This document shows positions 24,990-35,078 of a stretch of 49,957 bases of DNA, piece by piece. The translations under genes and the position numbers were made by a program. How positions within the stretch are numbered: position 1 is the first letter of the stretch; every line of letters starts with the position of its first letter. A model generated the notes under the pieces. The model did not search any database. It was not told the origin of the DNA and saw nothing but the letters and a program-made list of their open reading frames with translations. Origin of the DNA: Bacteroidales bacterium (lineage in GTDB: Bacteria; Bacteroidota; Bacteroidia; Bacteroidales; P3); the NCBI GenBank assembly GCA_031262295.1, contig JAISIA010000061.1, forward strand, positions 1 through 49,957. The letters are read 5' to 3'.

Positions 24990-26456
24990 ATGTTTTCAAA
25001 TTCAGAAAAATTCGTTGGTGAAGGACTAACCTACGATGATGTACTTTTAGTTCCTGCTTATTCGGAAGTAATTCCTCGAGAAGTTAAGATTAATTCCTTT
25101 TTTTCTCGCAACATTCCAATTAATATTCCTATTGTTTCAGCAGCTATGGATACTGTTACTGAGGCAAAATTAGCTATTGCCATGGCACAAGAAGGTGGGA
25201 TTGGGGTTCTGCATAAAAATATGACAATAGAGCAACAGGCTGCTGAGGTTCTCAAAGTTAAGAGGGCGGAAAATGGAATGATAATAAATCCAGTTACTAT
25301 TCACAAAGATGCAATAGTGAAAGATGCTCTTCAAATTATGAAAGAGTATAGTATAGGTGGGATTCCTGTGGTTGATAAGGCAGGAAAGCTCATTGGTATT
25401 GTAACAAACAGAGACCTACGTTTTGAAAGGGATATATTGCGTCCTATTGTAGAGGTGATGACAAAAAGAGTGATCTCCGCTCCTGAGCATACAGATTTTG
25501 AAAAAGCAGCAGATATATTGCAGCAACATAGAATAGAAAAACTACCTGTTGTAGATAAGGACGACAAACTTGTTGGTCTAATCACATATAGAGACATTAT
25601 AAAACTAAAAGAGCGTCCTAATGCTTGCAAAGATTCAATGGGAAGGCTTAGAGTTGCAGCAGGAATTGGTATAACTGCCAATATGTATGATAGGATTGAT
25701 GCAGTAATTGCCTCAGGAGTTGATGCCATTGTTATAGATACTGCACATGGACATAGCAAAAACGTGATTTCTGCCCTTAAAAGGACAAGGAAGAAATATC
25801 CAAATGTGGATATTGTTGTAGGAAATATAGCAACAGCAGATGCAGCAAAGGAATTAGTAAAGGCGGGAGCAGATGCAGTAAAGGTAGGTATAGGACCGGG
25901 AAGTATATGTACAACACGTATAATTGCAGGGATAGGAGTTCCACAATTGAGTGCAATATATGATGTAGCTCAGGCTTTGAAGGGTAAAGATATTCCAATT
26001 ATTGCCGATGGTGGCATTCGCTATTCGGGAGATATAGTAAAGGCTCTTGCAGGTGGAGCAAGCAGTATAATGGCTGGTTCATTATTTGCGGGAGTTGAAG
26101 AGTCACCTGGGGACACAATAATCTTTGAAGGAAGAAAATATAAGTCATATAGAGGAATGGGTTCCTTAGAGGCAATGCAACAAGGCTCAAAGGACAGGTA
26201 TTTTCAAGATATGGAAGATGACATAAGTAAGTTAGTACCCGAAGGAATTGTAGGAAGGGTTCCTTATAAAGGAACAGTTTCTGAAATTATTCATCAACTA
26301 ACAGGAGGATTAAAAGCAGGTATGGGATATACAGGCTCAAAAGATATTGCATCTTTGCAAAAAGCCAAGTTTATTAAGATAACTGCGGCAGGTTATAGCG
26401 AAAGTCATCCTCATGATATTACAATAACACAGGAAGCACCTAATTATTCTCGTTAG
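24990..26456 (+). CDS. guaB: Inosine-5'-monophosphate dehydrogenase
   Basis: A 488-residue enzyme that oxidises IMP to XMP with NAD, the entry to guanine nucleotides. The TIM barrel starts with [10 protein letters not shown] and is split by two CBS domains (about 95-210). The catalytic C307 is in GPGSICTTR, the flap motif is [17 protein letters not shown], and the NAD region is DTAHGHS. It heads a unit with two periplasmic chaperones and a MoxR ATPase, with small gaps (38, 7, 9 and 8 bp). Confidence 0.97.
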   Translation: MFSNSEKFVGEGLTYDDVLLVPAYSEVIPREVKINSFFSRNIPINIPIVSAAMDTVTEAKLAIAMAQEGGIGVLHKNMTIEQQAAEVLKVKRAENGMIINPVTIHKDAIVKDALQIMKEYSIGGIPVVDKAGKLIGIVTNRDLRFERDILRPIVEVMTKRVISAPEHTDFEKAADILQQHRIEKLPVVDKDDKLVGLITYRDIIKLKERPNACKDSMGRLRVAAGIGITANMYDRIDAVIASGVDAIVIDTAHGHSKNVISALKRTRKKYPNVDIVVGNIATADAAKELVKAGADAVKVGIGPGSICTTRIIAGIGVPQLSAIYDVAQALKGKDIPIIADGGIRYSGDIVKALAGGASSIMAGSLFAGVEESPGDTIIFEGRKYKSYRGMGSLEAMQQGSKDRYFQDMEDDISKLVPEGIVGRVPYKGTVSEIIHQLTGGLKAGMGYTGSKDIASLQKAKFIKITAAGYSESHPHDITITQEAPNYSR

Positions 26457-26494
26457 TATTTTTATATAAAAAAAGAATAAATCAATAATATTGC

Positions 26495-28462
26495 ATGAAA
26501 AAATTAGCAGTTCTACTACTATTCGTTTCTATATCATCCTTTGTTTTCTCACAAAAGGATAGTGATATATTACTTGAAGTTGGAAAAGAAAAGATTTCAA
26601 AGGAAACTTTCTTAGAAATGTTTCAAAGAAATAATCCAAATAAGGGAAAAAAAATAACACCTAAGGAAGTGGATGATTATTTGGAATTGTTCATAAACTT
26701 CAAATTAAAACTTATTGAGGCGAAAGAAATGGGATTAGACACACTTCCTTCCTACATAGAAGAGGTTTCTTCATATAGAAAGCAATTGGTTGAACCCTAT
26801 TTAAACGATAAGGAAGTTACAGAAGAATTAATCAATGAGGCATATCAAAGATCCAAAGAAATTCTAAGAGCATCCCATATCCTTATAACAATACCTTCTA
26901 ATGCCACTCCTGAGGATACTTTGGAGGATTATAAAAAGGCAATGGATATAAGAAAGAAATTACTAAAAGGGGAGGACTTTTCTAAGTTGGCTCTTGCCTA
27001 TTCAGAGGATCCTTCTGCAAAAAAGAATAAGGGCGATTTAGGATATTTTACTTCATTTAGTATGATTTATCCTTTTGAAACGGCATGTTATGCCCTAAAA
27101 GTTGGGGAAGTTTCTATGCCAATTCGCTCTCAAATGGGCTATCATATAATAAAACTAACCGATAGAAAGCCAACTCCGTTTTATACATGCAGCTTTGCTC
27201 ATATTTGGATAAAGTCTGAGGGGAAGACAAATGAAGAGGCAAAGGCTATAATTGATAGTGTATATAATAAATTGCAAGAAAACGTTTCTTTTGATTCTCT
27301 TGCCAAGCAATATTCTGAGGATACTTATTCTTCAGCAAGAGGAGGCGTATTAACAAATCAAAAAGTCTATTCCATACCTGCTGAATATACCGATATGTTA
27401 ATTTCAACTCCAAAGAATGAATACTCAAAACCATTCCAATCAAGGTATGGTTGGCATATAATAAAACCTATATCCTTCACTGAGCTTCCTTCATTAGAAA
27501 AACAAAGACCAACAATTGAGCAAAGAATATCAAAGGATGCTCGCAGCTATAAAACAATTGAGCACTTTGTTCAAAGGAGTAAGGAGGAATATAACTTCAA
27601 AGAAAACCTCTCAGCCTTAGATTCTGTTATAAAAATATTGAATGACTCCATATTTGAAGGCAATTGGGTAGAGCCAAAAGACTTTTTGGGTAAAGAAATC
27701 CTTTTCACAATAGGTAACTATTCTTTTTCTCAAAAAGCATTTGCTGACATTTTGGAAAAGCAACAAAGGAAAACTAACCCTCAATTCCTCCCTTCATACG
27801 TAAGCAATCTTTATGAAAGAATAGTCAATGAAAAGATTATTGAATATGCAGATAGTCATTTAGAGGAAAAATACCCTGATTTGAAAATAACAGTTGATGA
27901 GTTTAGAGATGGAATCCTTATTTTCTCAATAACAGATAAACTTGTATGGAATCGTTCCGTTACAGATAGTCTTGGTTTGGAAGACTTCTACAAAAAGAAT
28001 GCTAATAAGTATATGTGGAAAGAAAGAGTTGATGCAACTTTATGGGTATTTGACAAAAAAATAGACTACAAAAAGGCAAAGAAAATAATAGAAAAGCAAA
28101 CCAAAAAGAAGAAAACCGATCAACAAATCAAGGATATTTTGGCAGAAAAATTTAAAATTGATAAAGACACAATAAACTATTTTAACTCCCAAAACGCCCT
28201 TTTTGAAAAGTCAGACAATAAAATAATAGACAATATTGAATGGAAGGAAGGGGTAAGTCAAGTTATAGATAATGACAATAAGGGATATATTGTTGTAATT
28301 CATAAAGTGCTTTCACCAACAAATAAAACCTTAGATGAGGCAAAAGGAATTGTCATATCGGATTACCAAGAATATTTGGAGAAATTATGGATTGAGAATT
28401 TAAGAAGTAAGTATCCTTATAAGGTAAATGAAGAGGTCTTAAAATCAATCACAGAAAATTAA
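26495..28462 (+). CDS. Periplasmic parvulin-type peptidyl-prolyl isomerase, two rotamase domains
   Basis: A 655-residue secreted protein. A signal peptide ends SSFVFSQ (about residue 20). Two PpiC/parvulin domains lie at about 125-230 (LRASHILITI ... GDLGYFTSFSMIYPFE ... GYHIIKL) and 235-335 (CSFAHIWIKS ... RGGVLTN ... GWHIIKP). The following 320 residues are not assigned; they hold Lys-rich helices. The family folds outer-membrane proteins. It lies between guaB and the SurA-like gene, which suggests that the two work on the same clients. Longer than SurA (about 430), with an extra C-terminal region. Confidence 0.9.
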   Translation: MKKLAVLLLFVSISSFVFSQKDSDILLEVGKEKISKETFLEMFQRNNPNKGKKITPKEVDDYLELFINFKLKLIEAKEMGLDTLPSYIEEVSSYRKQLVEPYLNDKEVTEELINEAYQRSKEILRASHILITIPSNATPEDTLEDYKKAMDIRKKLLKGEDFSKLALAYSEDPSAKKNKGDLGYFTSFSMIYPFETACYALKVGEVSMPIRSQMGYHIIKLTDRKPTPFYTCSFAHIWIKSEGKTNEEAKAIIDSVYNKLQENVSFDSLAKQYSEDTYSSARGGVLTNQKVYSIPAEYTDMLISTPKNEYSKPFQSRYGWHIIKPISFTELPSLEKQRPTIEQRISKDARSYKTIEHFVQRSKEEYNFKENLSALDSVIKILNDSIFEGNWVEPKDFLGKEILFTIGNYSFSQKAFADILEKQQRKTNPQFLPSYVSNLYERIVNEKIIEYADSHLEEKYPDLKITVDEFRDGILIFSITDKLVWNRSVTDSLGLEDFYKKNANKYMWKERVDATLWVFDKKIDYKKAKKIIEKQTKKKKTDQQIKDILAEKFKIDKDTINYFNSQNALFEKSDNKIIDNIEWKEGVSQVIDNDNKGYIVVIHKVLSPTNKTLDEAKGIVISDYQEYLEKLWIENLRSKYPYKVNEEVLKSITEN

Positions 28463-28469
28463 ATAGAAA

Positions 28470-29816
28470 ATGAAAAAAATATTCCTTATAATAGCCCTAT
28501 TAATTAGTTCAAATCTTTTTTCTCAAACCAATACCTTAGATAAGGTTATTGCAATTGTAGGAAAGAATATGATTAAATTATCGGAATTGGAAACTTCTTT
28601 CCTACAACAAAGGCAGCAAACAGGGATTGTTGAGAATGCTTTTGATGTAAAATGTGACATATTAGAAGGACTTCTTATTAATAAATTAATGCTTCATCAA
28701 GCAGAAATAGATTCTATAAAGGTGACAGATGAACAAGTGGAAAGGGAATTAGATAGAAGACTTATGTTAATGATGCGTCAAGCCGGTTCAAAAGAAGAAT
28801 TGGAAAGACAAATGAATAAAAGCGTTAATGAATTAAAAGAATATTATAAGGATATAATTAGAGAAAATCTCCTAATAAATGAAGTTAATCAAAAGCTAAC
28901 AACAGATGTAAAGATTACTCCTAAGGAAGTAGAGGAATATTACAACGATATTCCTAAGGATTCCCTTCCAATAGTTGAACAGGAGTATGAATTTAAACAA
29001 ATAGTCCTCACTCCACAAATCTCCAATGAGGAGAAAGAAATCATAAAGGAGAGATTGAATGGATATAGAGATAGAATACTAAAAGGAGATAAGTTTTCTA
29101 CTTTGGCAGCTCTGTATTCTGAGGATCCGGGTTCAGCAAAAAAAGGTGGAGAGCTTGGTTTTTTCACCAGAGGTTTTATGGTAGGAGAGTTTGAAGCTGT
29201 TGCCTTTTCCCTAAGAGAAGGAGAAATTTCTCCAGTTTTTGAAACAAAGTATGGATTCCATATTGTTCAACTAATAGAAAGAAGAGGAGACCAGATAAAT
29301 TGTCGTCATATACTTTTGCAACCTCAGGTTTCGGATAAGGAACTTTTAAGAACTAAGAAGAAATTGGATAGTATATATAATGAAATAAAGGAAAATAAAA
29401 TCAGTTTTGAAGATGCAATAAAACAATTTTCCGATGACGATTCAAAGCAAACAGGAGGTCTTATAGTAAATCCTTATAATGCAAGTGCCCGATTCCAAAA
29501 AGAGAACATAAATCAAGTGATGGAAAACTTAGATAAGATTGATTTTGAAAAGTACAATCAAGGAGATATTATCCCTTCTTCACTATTTAAGACTGAAAAT
29601 TCAAAGGCATACAGACTAATAAAGGTTGTTTTAAAAACTCCAAAGCATAAGGTAAATCTAAAAGATGACTATGATAAGGTTTATACTTCTGCATTGGAAA
29701 ACGCAAAAACTAATGCCCTACTTCTATGGGCAAATAAAACAATAGAGAAAACCTATATTAAATTAGATTCATCCTATAATGATTGTTCCTTTAAATTAAA
29801 TTGGATAAAAAAATAA
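28470..29816 (+). CDS. SurA-like periplasmic chaperone/isomerase
   Basis: A 448-residue protein with a signal peptide (MKKIFLIIALLISSNLFSQ). The N-terminal chaperone domain (about 20-170) is of SurA_N type, followed by two parvulin domains: about 175-275 (EFKQIVLTP ... GGELGFFTRGFMVGEFE ... GFHIVQLIE) and 277-385 (CRHILLQPQ ... TGGLIVNP). It handles unfolded outer-membrane proteins in the periplasm. It starts 7 bp after the previous isomerase gene. The size and order match SurA, but identity with E. coli SurA cannot be judged here. Confidence 0.88.
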   Translation: MKKIFLIIALLISSNLFSQTNTLDKVIAIVGKNMIKLSELETSFLQQRQQTGIVENAFDVKCDILEGLLINKLMLHQAEIDSIKVTDEQVERELDRRLMLMMRQAGSKEELERQMNKSVNELKEYYKDIIRENLLINEVNQKLTTDVKITPKEVEEYYNDIPKDSLPIVEQEYEFKQIVLTPQISNEEKEIIKERLNGYRDRILKGDKFSTLAALYSEDPGSAKKGGELGFFTRGFMVGEFEAVAFSLREGEISPVFETKYGFHIVQLIERRGDQINCRHILLQPQVSDKELLRTKKKLDSIYNEIKENKISFEDAIKQFSDDDSKQTGGLIVNPYNASARFQKENINQVMENLDKIDFEKYNQGDIIPSSLFKTENSKAYRLIKVVLKTPKHKVNLKDDYDKVYTSALENAKTNALLLWANKTIEKTYIKLDSSYNDCSFKLNWIKK

Positions 29817-29825
29817 AGAATATTT

Positions 29826-30785
29826 ATGCAAGAGGTTAAAGAATTAGACCAATTAATTGAAAAGACTCATACACTAAAAAAGGAGATTGCAAAGGTAATT
29901 GTTGGGCAAGAGGAGATAATTAATCAAGTTCTAATCTCAATCTTCTCAAAAGGACATTGTCTTTTAGTTGGAGTTCCCGGTCTTGCAAAAACACTATTAG
30001 TAAATACTATTGCTTCTGCACTTGGTTTAACTTATAGTAGGATACAATTTACTCCCGATTTGATGCCTTCTGACATTGTTGGAAGCGAAATATTAGATGA
30101 AAACAGGAAATTTAAATTTATAAAAGGGGCTGTTTTTTCAAATATTGTACTTGCAGATGAAATAAATCGTACTCCTCCAAAAACACAAGCAGCACTTTTA
30201 GAGGCTATGCAGGAACATAATGTTACAATATCAGGAAATTCTTATCAATTGGACGAACCTTTCTTTGTTCTTGCAACACAAAATCCAATAGAACAAGAAG
30301 GAACTTATCCTCTTCCTGAGGCACAATTAGACCGATTTATGTTTATGCTTTGGTTGAATTATCCTTCTTTTGAAGAGGAAATAAACATATTAAAAGGAAC
30401 TACAACAGAAAAACAAGCTACAATAAACACAATATTCTCAAAGGAAGAAATCATAAGATTGCAAGAACTTATAAAAAAGATTCCCGTCTCCGATAGTTTA
30501 TATGAGTATGTTGTCACCTTAGTGCAAAAAACAAGGGTATTATCTTCCTCTTGTTCTGCCTTAGCAAAGAAATATCTCCTTTGGGGAGCAGGACCGAGGG
30601 CTTCACAATACCTAATTATAGGAGCAAAGTGCCATGCTGCACTTAAAGGAAAGTATTCTCCTGATAAGGAAGATGTGAATGCTGTTGCCGTTGCAGTATT
30701 ACGACATAGAATAGTTTTGAACTATTCTGCACAGGCAGAGAATTACGATGCAGAAAAAATAATTTTAGAACTAATAAATAATTAA
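29826..30785 (+). CDS. MoxR-family AAA+ ATPase
   Basis: A 319-residue cytoplasmic AAA+ ATPase. Walker A is GVPGLAKT (49-56), Walker B ends LADE (about 109-112), and the typical NRTPPKTQAALLEAMQE follows. MoxR ATPases act as chaperones that insert cofactors or mature partner proteins, usually with DUF58 and von Willebrand A (Bat) proteins. None of these partners is here; its neighbours are periplasmic isomerases and an unknown secreted protein 8 bp downstream. The C-terminal helical lid (LWGAGPRASQYLI) is also typical. Confidence 0.92.
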   Translation: MQEVKELDQLIEKTHTLKKEIAKVIVGQEEIINQVLISIFSKGHCLLVGVPGLAKTLLVNTIASALGLTYSRIQFTPDLMPSDIVGSEILDENRKFKFIKGAVFSNIVLADEINRTPPKTQAALLEAMQEHNVTISGNSYQLDEPFFVLATQNPIEQEGTYPLPEAQLDRFMFMLWLNYPSFEEEINILKGTTTEKQATINTIFSKEEIIRLQELIKKIPVSDSLYEYVVTLVQKTRVLSSSCSALAKKYLLWGAGPRASQYLIIGAKCHAALKGKYSPDKEDVNAVAVAVLRHRIVLNYSAQAENYDAEKIILELINN

Positions 30786-30793
30786 TCAAAAAA

Positions 30794-32023
30794 ATGAAAA
30801 ACGTAATTACCTATTTATTTGTTCTTCTTATTGCTTTTAATGCCATAGGACAGGGCAGTGAAATTATAATTCCAAAGACTGCAAAAGGCAGAGTGCAAAA
30901 CAAGAATATGAAGGTATATCCCGAAAAATTTGAAGCATATATTGGCTTTAATAAAGGAGAAGCTACATATAGAGAAGATGCATTAAACGTATTAGATAGT
31001 ATATATAATATAGTATTTACTCTTGATAATGGAATGTTCTATAAAATTACTATGATAGGTTACGATGATGATGAAAAATTAGAAGAAGAGAACACATCGT
31101 TGGCAAGAGATAGAGTAATTACAACATTTAGATACTTTGCAGATAGAGAACAAACAGAATATATAATAAGAAGAACTCCAACAAAATTCTTTTCTTCCTG
31201 CTCTGGAGAAGAACAAGTGGTAATAAAATATAAGGTTCCCTTTGACTTTAAATGGATAAACCTATATGAAAAGGTTCCTTCGGAAAAGATAAGTAATCAA
31301 AAGATTGCTCTAAGCGGAAAAGTTCATATAATAATTGAAAATAATCCTGATGAATGTCTTGGTAAATTCAATGACTATTACTTCCCTTCGCAGGACACAA
31401 CTTTGGTCACAAAAAACTTTTCTATGTTAAAAGTTCCTAAGGGTGCCTTAGAGAGTATCACACACACAAAAGACTCAATGCAAAATGATATGACCCTATC
31501 CTTTGATGAGGTTATAACCTTTGAAGACATCACAAGAAACTACTCTTTGGTGCCTCACAAAAAACAATACATAATAAATGCGGGATATTTTGTTGTTAAA
31601 TCAAATCATCAGCCCAACTATTCAACATGCAAAACAAAAGAAAACTTTCAACAAGTAATAACTATAAGACTACCACTTGAAGAACAACAAACAAAGGCAA
31701 GATTAAAATTTTATGCAAAGACATATAATCCTGATGGATCTTGGCAATATAAAAGCGTTCCAACAAAAAGAGAAAAGGATAAGGAGACAAAAGCTGAGGC
31801 AATCGTTGGAAGTTTCACCGCTTTCCAATTAGACACAATCTATGTTGGTAAAAGAGTTGATGAGGGCGATATGTCCAATTATTTCTATCCTGCAAAGGAA
31901 GGAGAACCGGGTTGTTTTAGAGCTATGGGTGGCTGGTTAAAGCCATACAAATTAGATAAAAGAGCCTCCATAATAATGAAAAAAGATATGGAAGCATTAC
32001 TTCCTCAACCAAAAAGCAGATAG
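30794..32023 (+). CDS. Unknown secreted protein, possible OmpA-like N-terminal domain
   Basis: A 409-residue protein with a signal peptide ending FNAIGQG (about residue 21). Residues about 45-115 (AYIGFNKGEATYREDALNVLDSIYNIV ... ITMIGYDDDEKLEEENTSLARDRVITTFRYF) follow the order of an OmpA C-terminal peptidoglycan-binding domain: strand, helix, GYxD-type turn, then LAxxRA-like helix. The Arg is kept; the usual NxxLSxxRA is loose. The rest is beta-rich and unassigned. It ends the guaB unit. The role may be in the envelope, given two isomerases and MoxR upstream. A hairpin terminator follows at once. Confidence 0.55.
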   Translation: MKNVITYLFVLLIAFNAIGQGSEIIIPKTAKGRVQNKNMKVYPEKFEAYIGFNKGEATYREDALNVLDSIYNIVFTLDNGMFYKITMIGYDDDEKLEEENTSLARDRVITTFRYFADREQTEYIIRRTPTKFFSSCSGEEQVVIKYKVPFDFKWINLYEKVPSEKISNQKIALSGKVHIIIENNPDECLGKFNDYYFPSQDTTLVTKNFSMLKVPKGALESITHTKDSMQNDMTLSFDEVITFEDITRNYSLVPHKKQYIINAGYFVVKSNHQPNYSTCKTKENFQQVITIRLPLEEQQTKARLKFYAKTYNPDGSWQYKSVPTKREKDKETKAEAIVGSFTAFQLDTIYVGKRVDEGDMSNYFYPAKEGEPGCFRAMGGWLKPYKLDKRASIIMKKDMEALLPQPKSR

Positions 32024-32025
32024 TC

Positions 32026-32057
32026 GGTCGGCAACCGACCTTTATTTTCCTACGGAA
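32026..32057 (+). terminator. Hairpin cassette acting as likely terminator of the guaB unit
   Basis: GGTCGG-CAA-CCGACC (32026-32040), 3 bp after the stop codon, then TTTATTTT and TTCC-TAC-GGAA (32047-32057). The hairpin followed by T-rich sequence fits an intrinsic terminator. It is the same cassette found inside copies 4, 6 and 7. Confidence 0.65.
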
Positions 32058-32139
32058 GTCTGGTATTACATTTATATATTAATAATTTCATAAAAATAAA
32101 ACAGCGTTAAAAAAATAAAACAAAGATAACTTTTTATGT
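32058..32139. other. Element debris before copy 5
   Basis: Holds the string ATAAAACAGCGTTA (from 32097), a fragment of an array unit, in AT-rich DNA like that beside copy 3. No gene. Confidence 0.5.
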
Positions 32140-32435
32140 AAATGGAATGATTAACAATCAATTCCGCAAATTAAAAACTTAAAATATTATTTTTTCAAAA
32201 TATTTTAACATTTTTTTCATCAAAAACCCCCAAATTTTAACATTTCTTCCTCATAAAAAACACATAATTTGACGAATTTTTAACATTTCACTCAATTTTT
32301 CAATTTTGCAACTCCAAAATTTGTTAAAATTTTGTCAAATTTTTAATTTATTAATTTTCAATATAATCTAAGCAAATTTTAATTCATTTTTCCGAAATTT
32401 TAATTAAAAAAACAAAATCCTTATTTTTCCAGAAA

Positions 32436-32520
32436 AAAACGAAGAAATATTTAAATAAAACGCTGTTTTATTTTGCTAAAACGAAGAAATAATTTTCTAA
32501 AACGAAGATTTATTTGGAGG
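32436..32520. repeat. 21-bp phased array, copy 5 (four units)
   Basis: AAAAC boxes end at 32440, 32461, 32482 and 32503, all 21 bp apart. Unit 2 is again the dyad AAAAC-GCT-GTTTT. Confidence 0.92.
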
Positions 32521-32592
32521 TAATATGCTAATAATTAGGTGATTATTTTATGAATATAAATGAAAATGTAATTTGGAAATACTAATGCCTTA

Positions 32593-32651
32593 TTGCCCTG
32601 AGGAAAAACTTTGTTTTGGCAAAGATACAAAAAAGATTTGATATATGCAAA
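32593..32651 (-). promoter_or_regulatory. Element promoter, copy 5
   Basis: Minus-strand TTTG (32651-32648), 20 bp, TATCTTTG (32627-32620). TTGCC (32593-32597) and GGCAA (32618-32622) span 30 bp. It reads through the array towards the 3' end of the secreted-protein gene, antisense to it. Confidence 0.7.
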
Positions 32652-32682
32652 TGGGGTTTTCCAATTTGGGGAGTTTCGGCAT

Positions 32683-32708
32683 TTAACATTTGAAGCAAAA
32701 AATGTTAA
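32683..32708. promoter_or_regulatory. 9-bp dyad upstream of element promoter, copy 5
   Basis: TTAACATTT (32683-32691), 8 nt, AAATGTTAA (32700-32708), 31 bp from the -33 box. Confidence 0.65.
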
Positions 32709-32730
32709 AAATTTTTTGAAAATAGATTTT

Positions 32731-33045
32731 CTGTAACCAATAAAAAATCCTAATGACCTATTTGGGTTAAAACGAAGATTTAATTTTTTAAAACAGCATT
32801 TTATTTTTTCTAAAATTTAATAGCTATTTATTAGATAGTTATTCTTGGGGTGATTTTATGTGATGTTTTTAAGAGGAATGAGTATGTTTTTAAAAATATT
32901 TTGCTAAAAAATGTAGAAGTTGGTATTTTAAAAATATAAGGAAAGGAATAGGGGGAAGAAAGTATTTAATTAAATAAAAGGAGCATTTAATTAATTAAAA
33001 GTGGGATTTTTTTAGAGAAGATAGCTTTTTTATTTTATTTTTTCC
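32731..33045. other. AT-rich gap with a second short array
   Basis: Holds two 21-bp-spaced array boxes outside the main copy (AAAAC ending 32773 and 32794, the latter AAAACAGCATTTT). The rest, to 33045, is AT-rich with no ORF and no recognised signal. Confidence 0.6.
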
Positions 33046-33074
33046 TTTGCTTATTATATTGTTTTTTATCTTTG
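33046..33074 (+). promoter_or_regulatory. yidC promoter
   Basis: TTTG (33046-33049), 17 bp, TATCTTTG (33067-33074), 30 bp before the ATG. The -7 box is perfect, the spacing short. Confidence 0.6.
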
Positions 33075-33104
33075 CACTTTTAATTTTTAAATACATAATA
33101 TCGG

Positions 33105-35039
33105 ATGTTAGATAAAAATACAATTATAGGATTGGTACTTATTTTCGCAATTTTTATTGGTTATGGTATTCTTTCCGCCCCTTCTGAGGAAGAAAAAGCT
33201 CAAATTAAACGTAAGCAAGATTCAATAGCCCTTGCCAAAGTTCAGGCTTTGGAAAAGGAAAAAGAAGGAAAAACAATTCAAATTACAGATACTATCACAA
33301 CAGACTCTGCACAAGTAGAGAATTATTCTTCCCTTTCTTCCTTTGGTGCTTTTTCTCCAAGTGCAAATGGAGAAAACAACACAATAACTATTAGCAATGA
33401 ACTAATGGATATTAGCTTTTCTTCTTTGGGAGCTATTGTTAATGATGTTACATTAAAGAATTACAAGACCTATTATAAGACAAATGTAAAAATATTTGAC
33501 AAAAATATTTATGGATTAAATCTTTCTGTTGGACAAAATATAGTAAGAACACAAGATCTTTATTTTACTCCAACAATACTTGGTAAGGAAGTAACCTCTA
33601 ATATAAATGTAAAAAAGGGAGATTCTGTTGTACTATGTTTTAGAGCCAAAACAAATGATACAATAAATAATGGATATTTAGAATTTAGATATACAATAAG
33701 AGGGGATGATTATAGGGTTGGATATGATGTTATCTTCAATAATTTAGTTGGTATTGTAACAGACCAAAGTTCCATTGAAATGGTTTGGGATGCCAATTTA
33801 AGGGTTCAGGAAAAGGATGGAGAGGTTGAGGTTAAAAACTCTTCAATATATTATTCTGCAAATAATGATGTAGATTATCTAAAAGAAAATGGAGTTGATG
33901 ATAAGGTTGAAGAAAATGGAGTAAATATAAAATGGATTACCTATAAGCAGCAATTTTTCTCCTCTGCCCTAATAGCAAAAGGGGAAGGCTTCACCTCTTC
34001 AACAATGCAAACTATAACCGATAAAATCTTACAAAGTAGGGATTCTTCCTATCTTCGTTCAATGAATTCAGTAATATCTATTCCTTTTGACGGAGAGAAA
34101 AAGCAAAGTATGTTTTCAATGGACTTTTTCTATGGTCCAAACAAGTATAGTATTATGAGCAGTTATGATATTGATATGGAGAAAATCATTCCTTTGGGAT
34201 GGGGCTTTTTTCTCTTTCAATGGATAAACCGCGTTGCTATCATACCAGTCTTTGACTTTCTAAGCAATTTCGGATGGAATATGGGAATTGTTATACTCGT
34301 TCTTACAATACTTGTAAAGATTGTTTTGTTTCCTTTGGCTTATAAATCCTATTCCTCTTCTGCAAAGATGAGAATATTACAGCCACAGATAAAGAAGATA
34401 AATGAGAAATATCCTAAGCAAGAACAAGCTATGGACAAACAAAAGGCAACAATGGCTTTGTATAAACGTGCAGGCATTAATCCAATGGCTGGATGTTTGC
34501 CAATACTTTTGCAATTTCCAATACTTATTGCAATGTTCCGCTTCTTCCCTGCCTCAATTGAATTAAGGCAACAATCCTTTCTATGGGCTGATGACCTTTC
34601 AAGTTATGATTCTATTATTGATCTACCTTTTAGTATTCCTTTCTATGGTTCTAATGTCAGTCTTTTCTGTCTTTTAATGACTATTGCTCAAATATTCTAT
34701 ACAAGAATGACAATGAAACAACAGCAAAGTACAAACCAAATGCCGGGAATGAAGTTTATGATGTATTTAATGCCAATCTTTATGCTCTTTATTCTTAATA
34801 AGTATTCAGCAGCCTTGAACTACTACTACTTTGTTTCACTTTGTATAACCTTCTTCCAAGTTTGGATAATTGGTAAGACTGTTAATGAAAAGAAGGTCTT
34901 GGATAGATTAAAAGCAACAGAAGGAAAGCCTATTGAAAAAAGTAAATGGCAAAAAAGAATGGAGGATTTAGAAAAAAGAAATCGTGCCATTATGGAACAA
35001 AGACAGAATATGCAAAATAAAGGGAAGGCAAAGAGATAA
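33105..35039 (+). CDS. yidC: Membrane protein insertase YidC
   Basis: A 644-residue inner-membrane insertase. An N-terminal transmembrane segment (about 5-24), a large periplasmic beta domain (about 60-340) typical of Gram-negative YidC, then the Oxa1-type core of five segments (about 365-600), with GWNMGIVILVLTILVKIVLFPLAYKS and RAGINPMAGCLPILLQFPILIAMFRF, the family signatures. The tail is basic, for ribosome contact. It has its own promoter after element copy 5 and is followed by the two nhaD genes. Confidence 0.96.
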   Translation: MLDKNTIIGLVLIFAIFIGYGILSAPSEEEKAQIKRKQDSIALAKVQALEKEKEGKTIQITDTITTDSAQVENYSSLSSFGAFSPSANGENNTITISNELMDISFSSLGAIVNDVTLKNYKTYYKTNVKIFDKNIYGLNLSVGQNIVRTQDLYFTPTILGKEVTSNINVKKGDSVVLCFRAKTNDTINNGYLEFRYTIRGDDYRVGYDVIFNNLVGIVTDQSSIEMVWDANLRVQEKDGEVEVKNSSIYYSANNDVDYLKENGVDDKVEENGVNIKWITYKQQFFSSALIAKGEGFTSSTMQTITDKILQSRDSSYLRSMNSVISIPFDGEKKQSMFSMDFFYGPNKYSIMSSYDIDMEKIIPLGWGFFLFQWINRVAIIPVFDFLSNFGWNMGIVILVLTILVKIVLFPLAYKSYSSSAKMRILQPQIKKINEKYPKQEQAMDKQKATMALYKRAGINPMAGCLPILLQFPILIAMFRFFPASIELRQQSFLWADDLSSYDSIIDLPFSIPFYGSNVSLFCLLMTIAQIFYTRMTMKQQQSTNQMPGMKFMMYLMPIFMLFILNKYSAALNYYYFVSLCITFFQVWIIGKTVNEKKVLDRLKATEGKPIEKSKWQKRMEDLEKRNRAIMEQRQNMQNKGKAKR

Positions 35040-35078
35040 CTTATAAAAAAAAATCAAAAATAAAAACAAAAGAAAATT

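Larger units (their letters stand above)
32140..32730 (+). repeat. Intergenic element copy 5 (subfamily 2, near complete)
   Basis: Best full copy of subfamily 2: TTAACATTT-rich left end, linker, four-unit array, spacer, minus promoter and 9-bp dyad. Inverted repeat at matched positions: CCCCAAATT (32228-32236) and AATTTGGGG (32663-32671). It lies between the guaB unit and yidC; no ORF of note. Confidence 0.88.
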
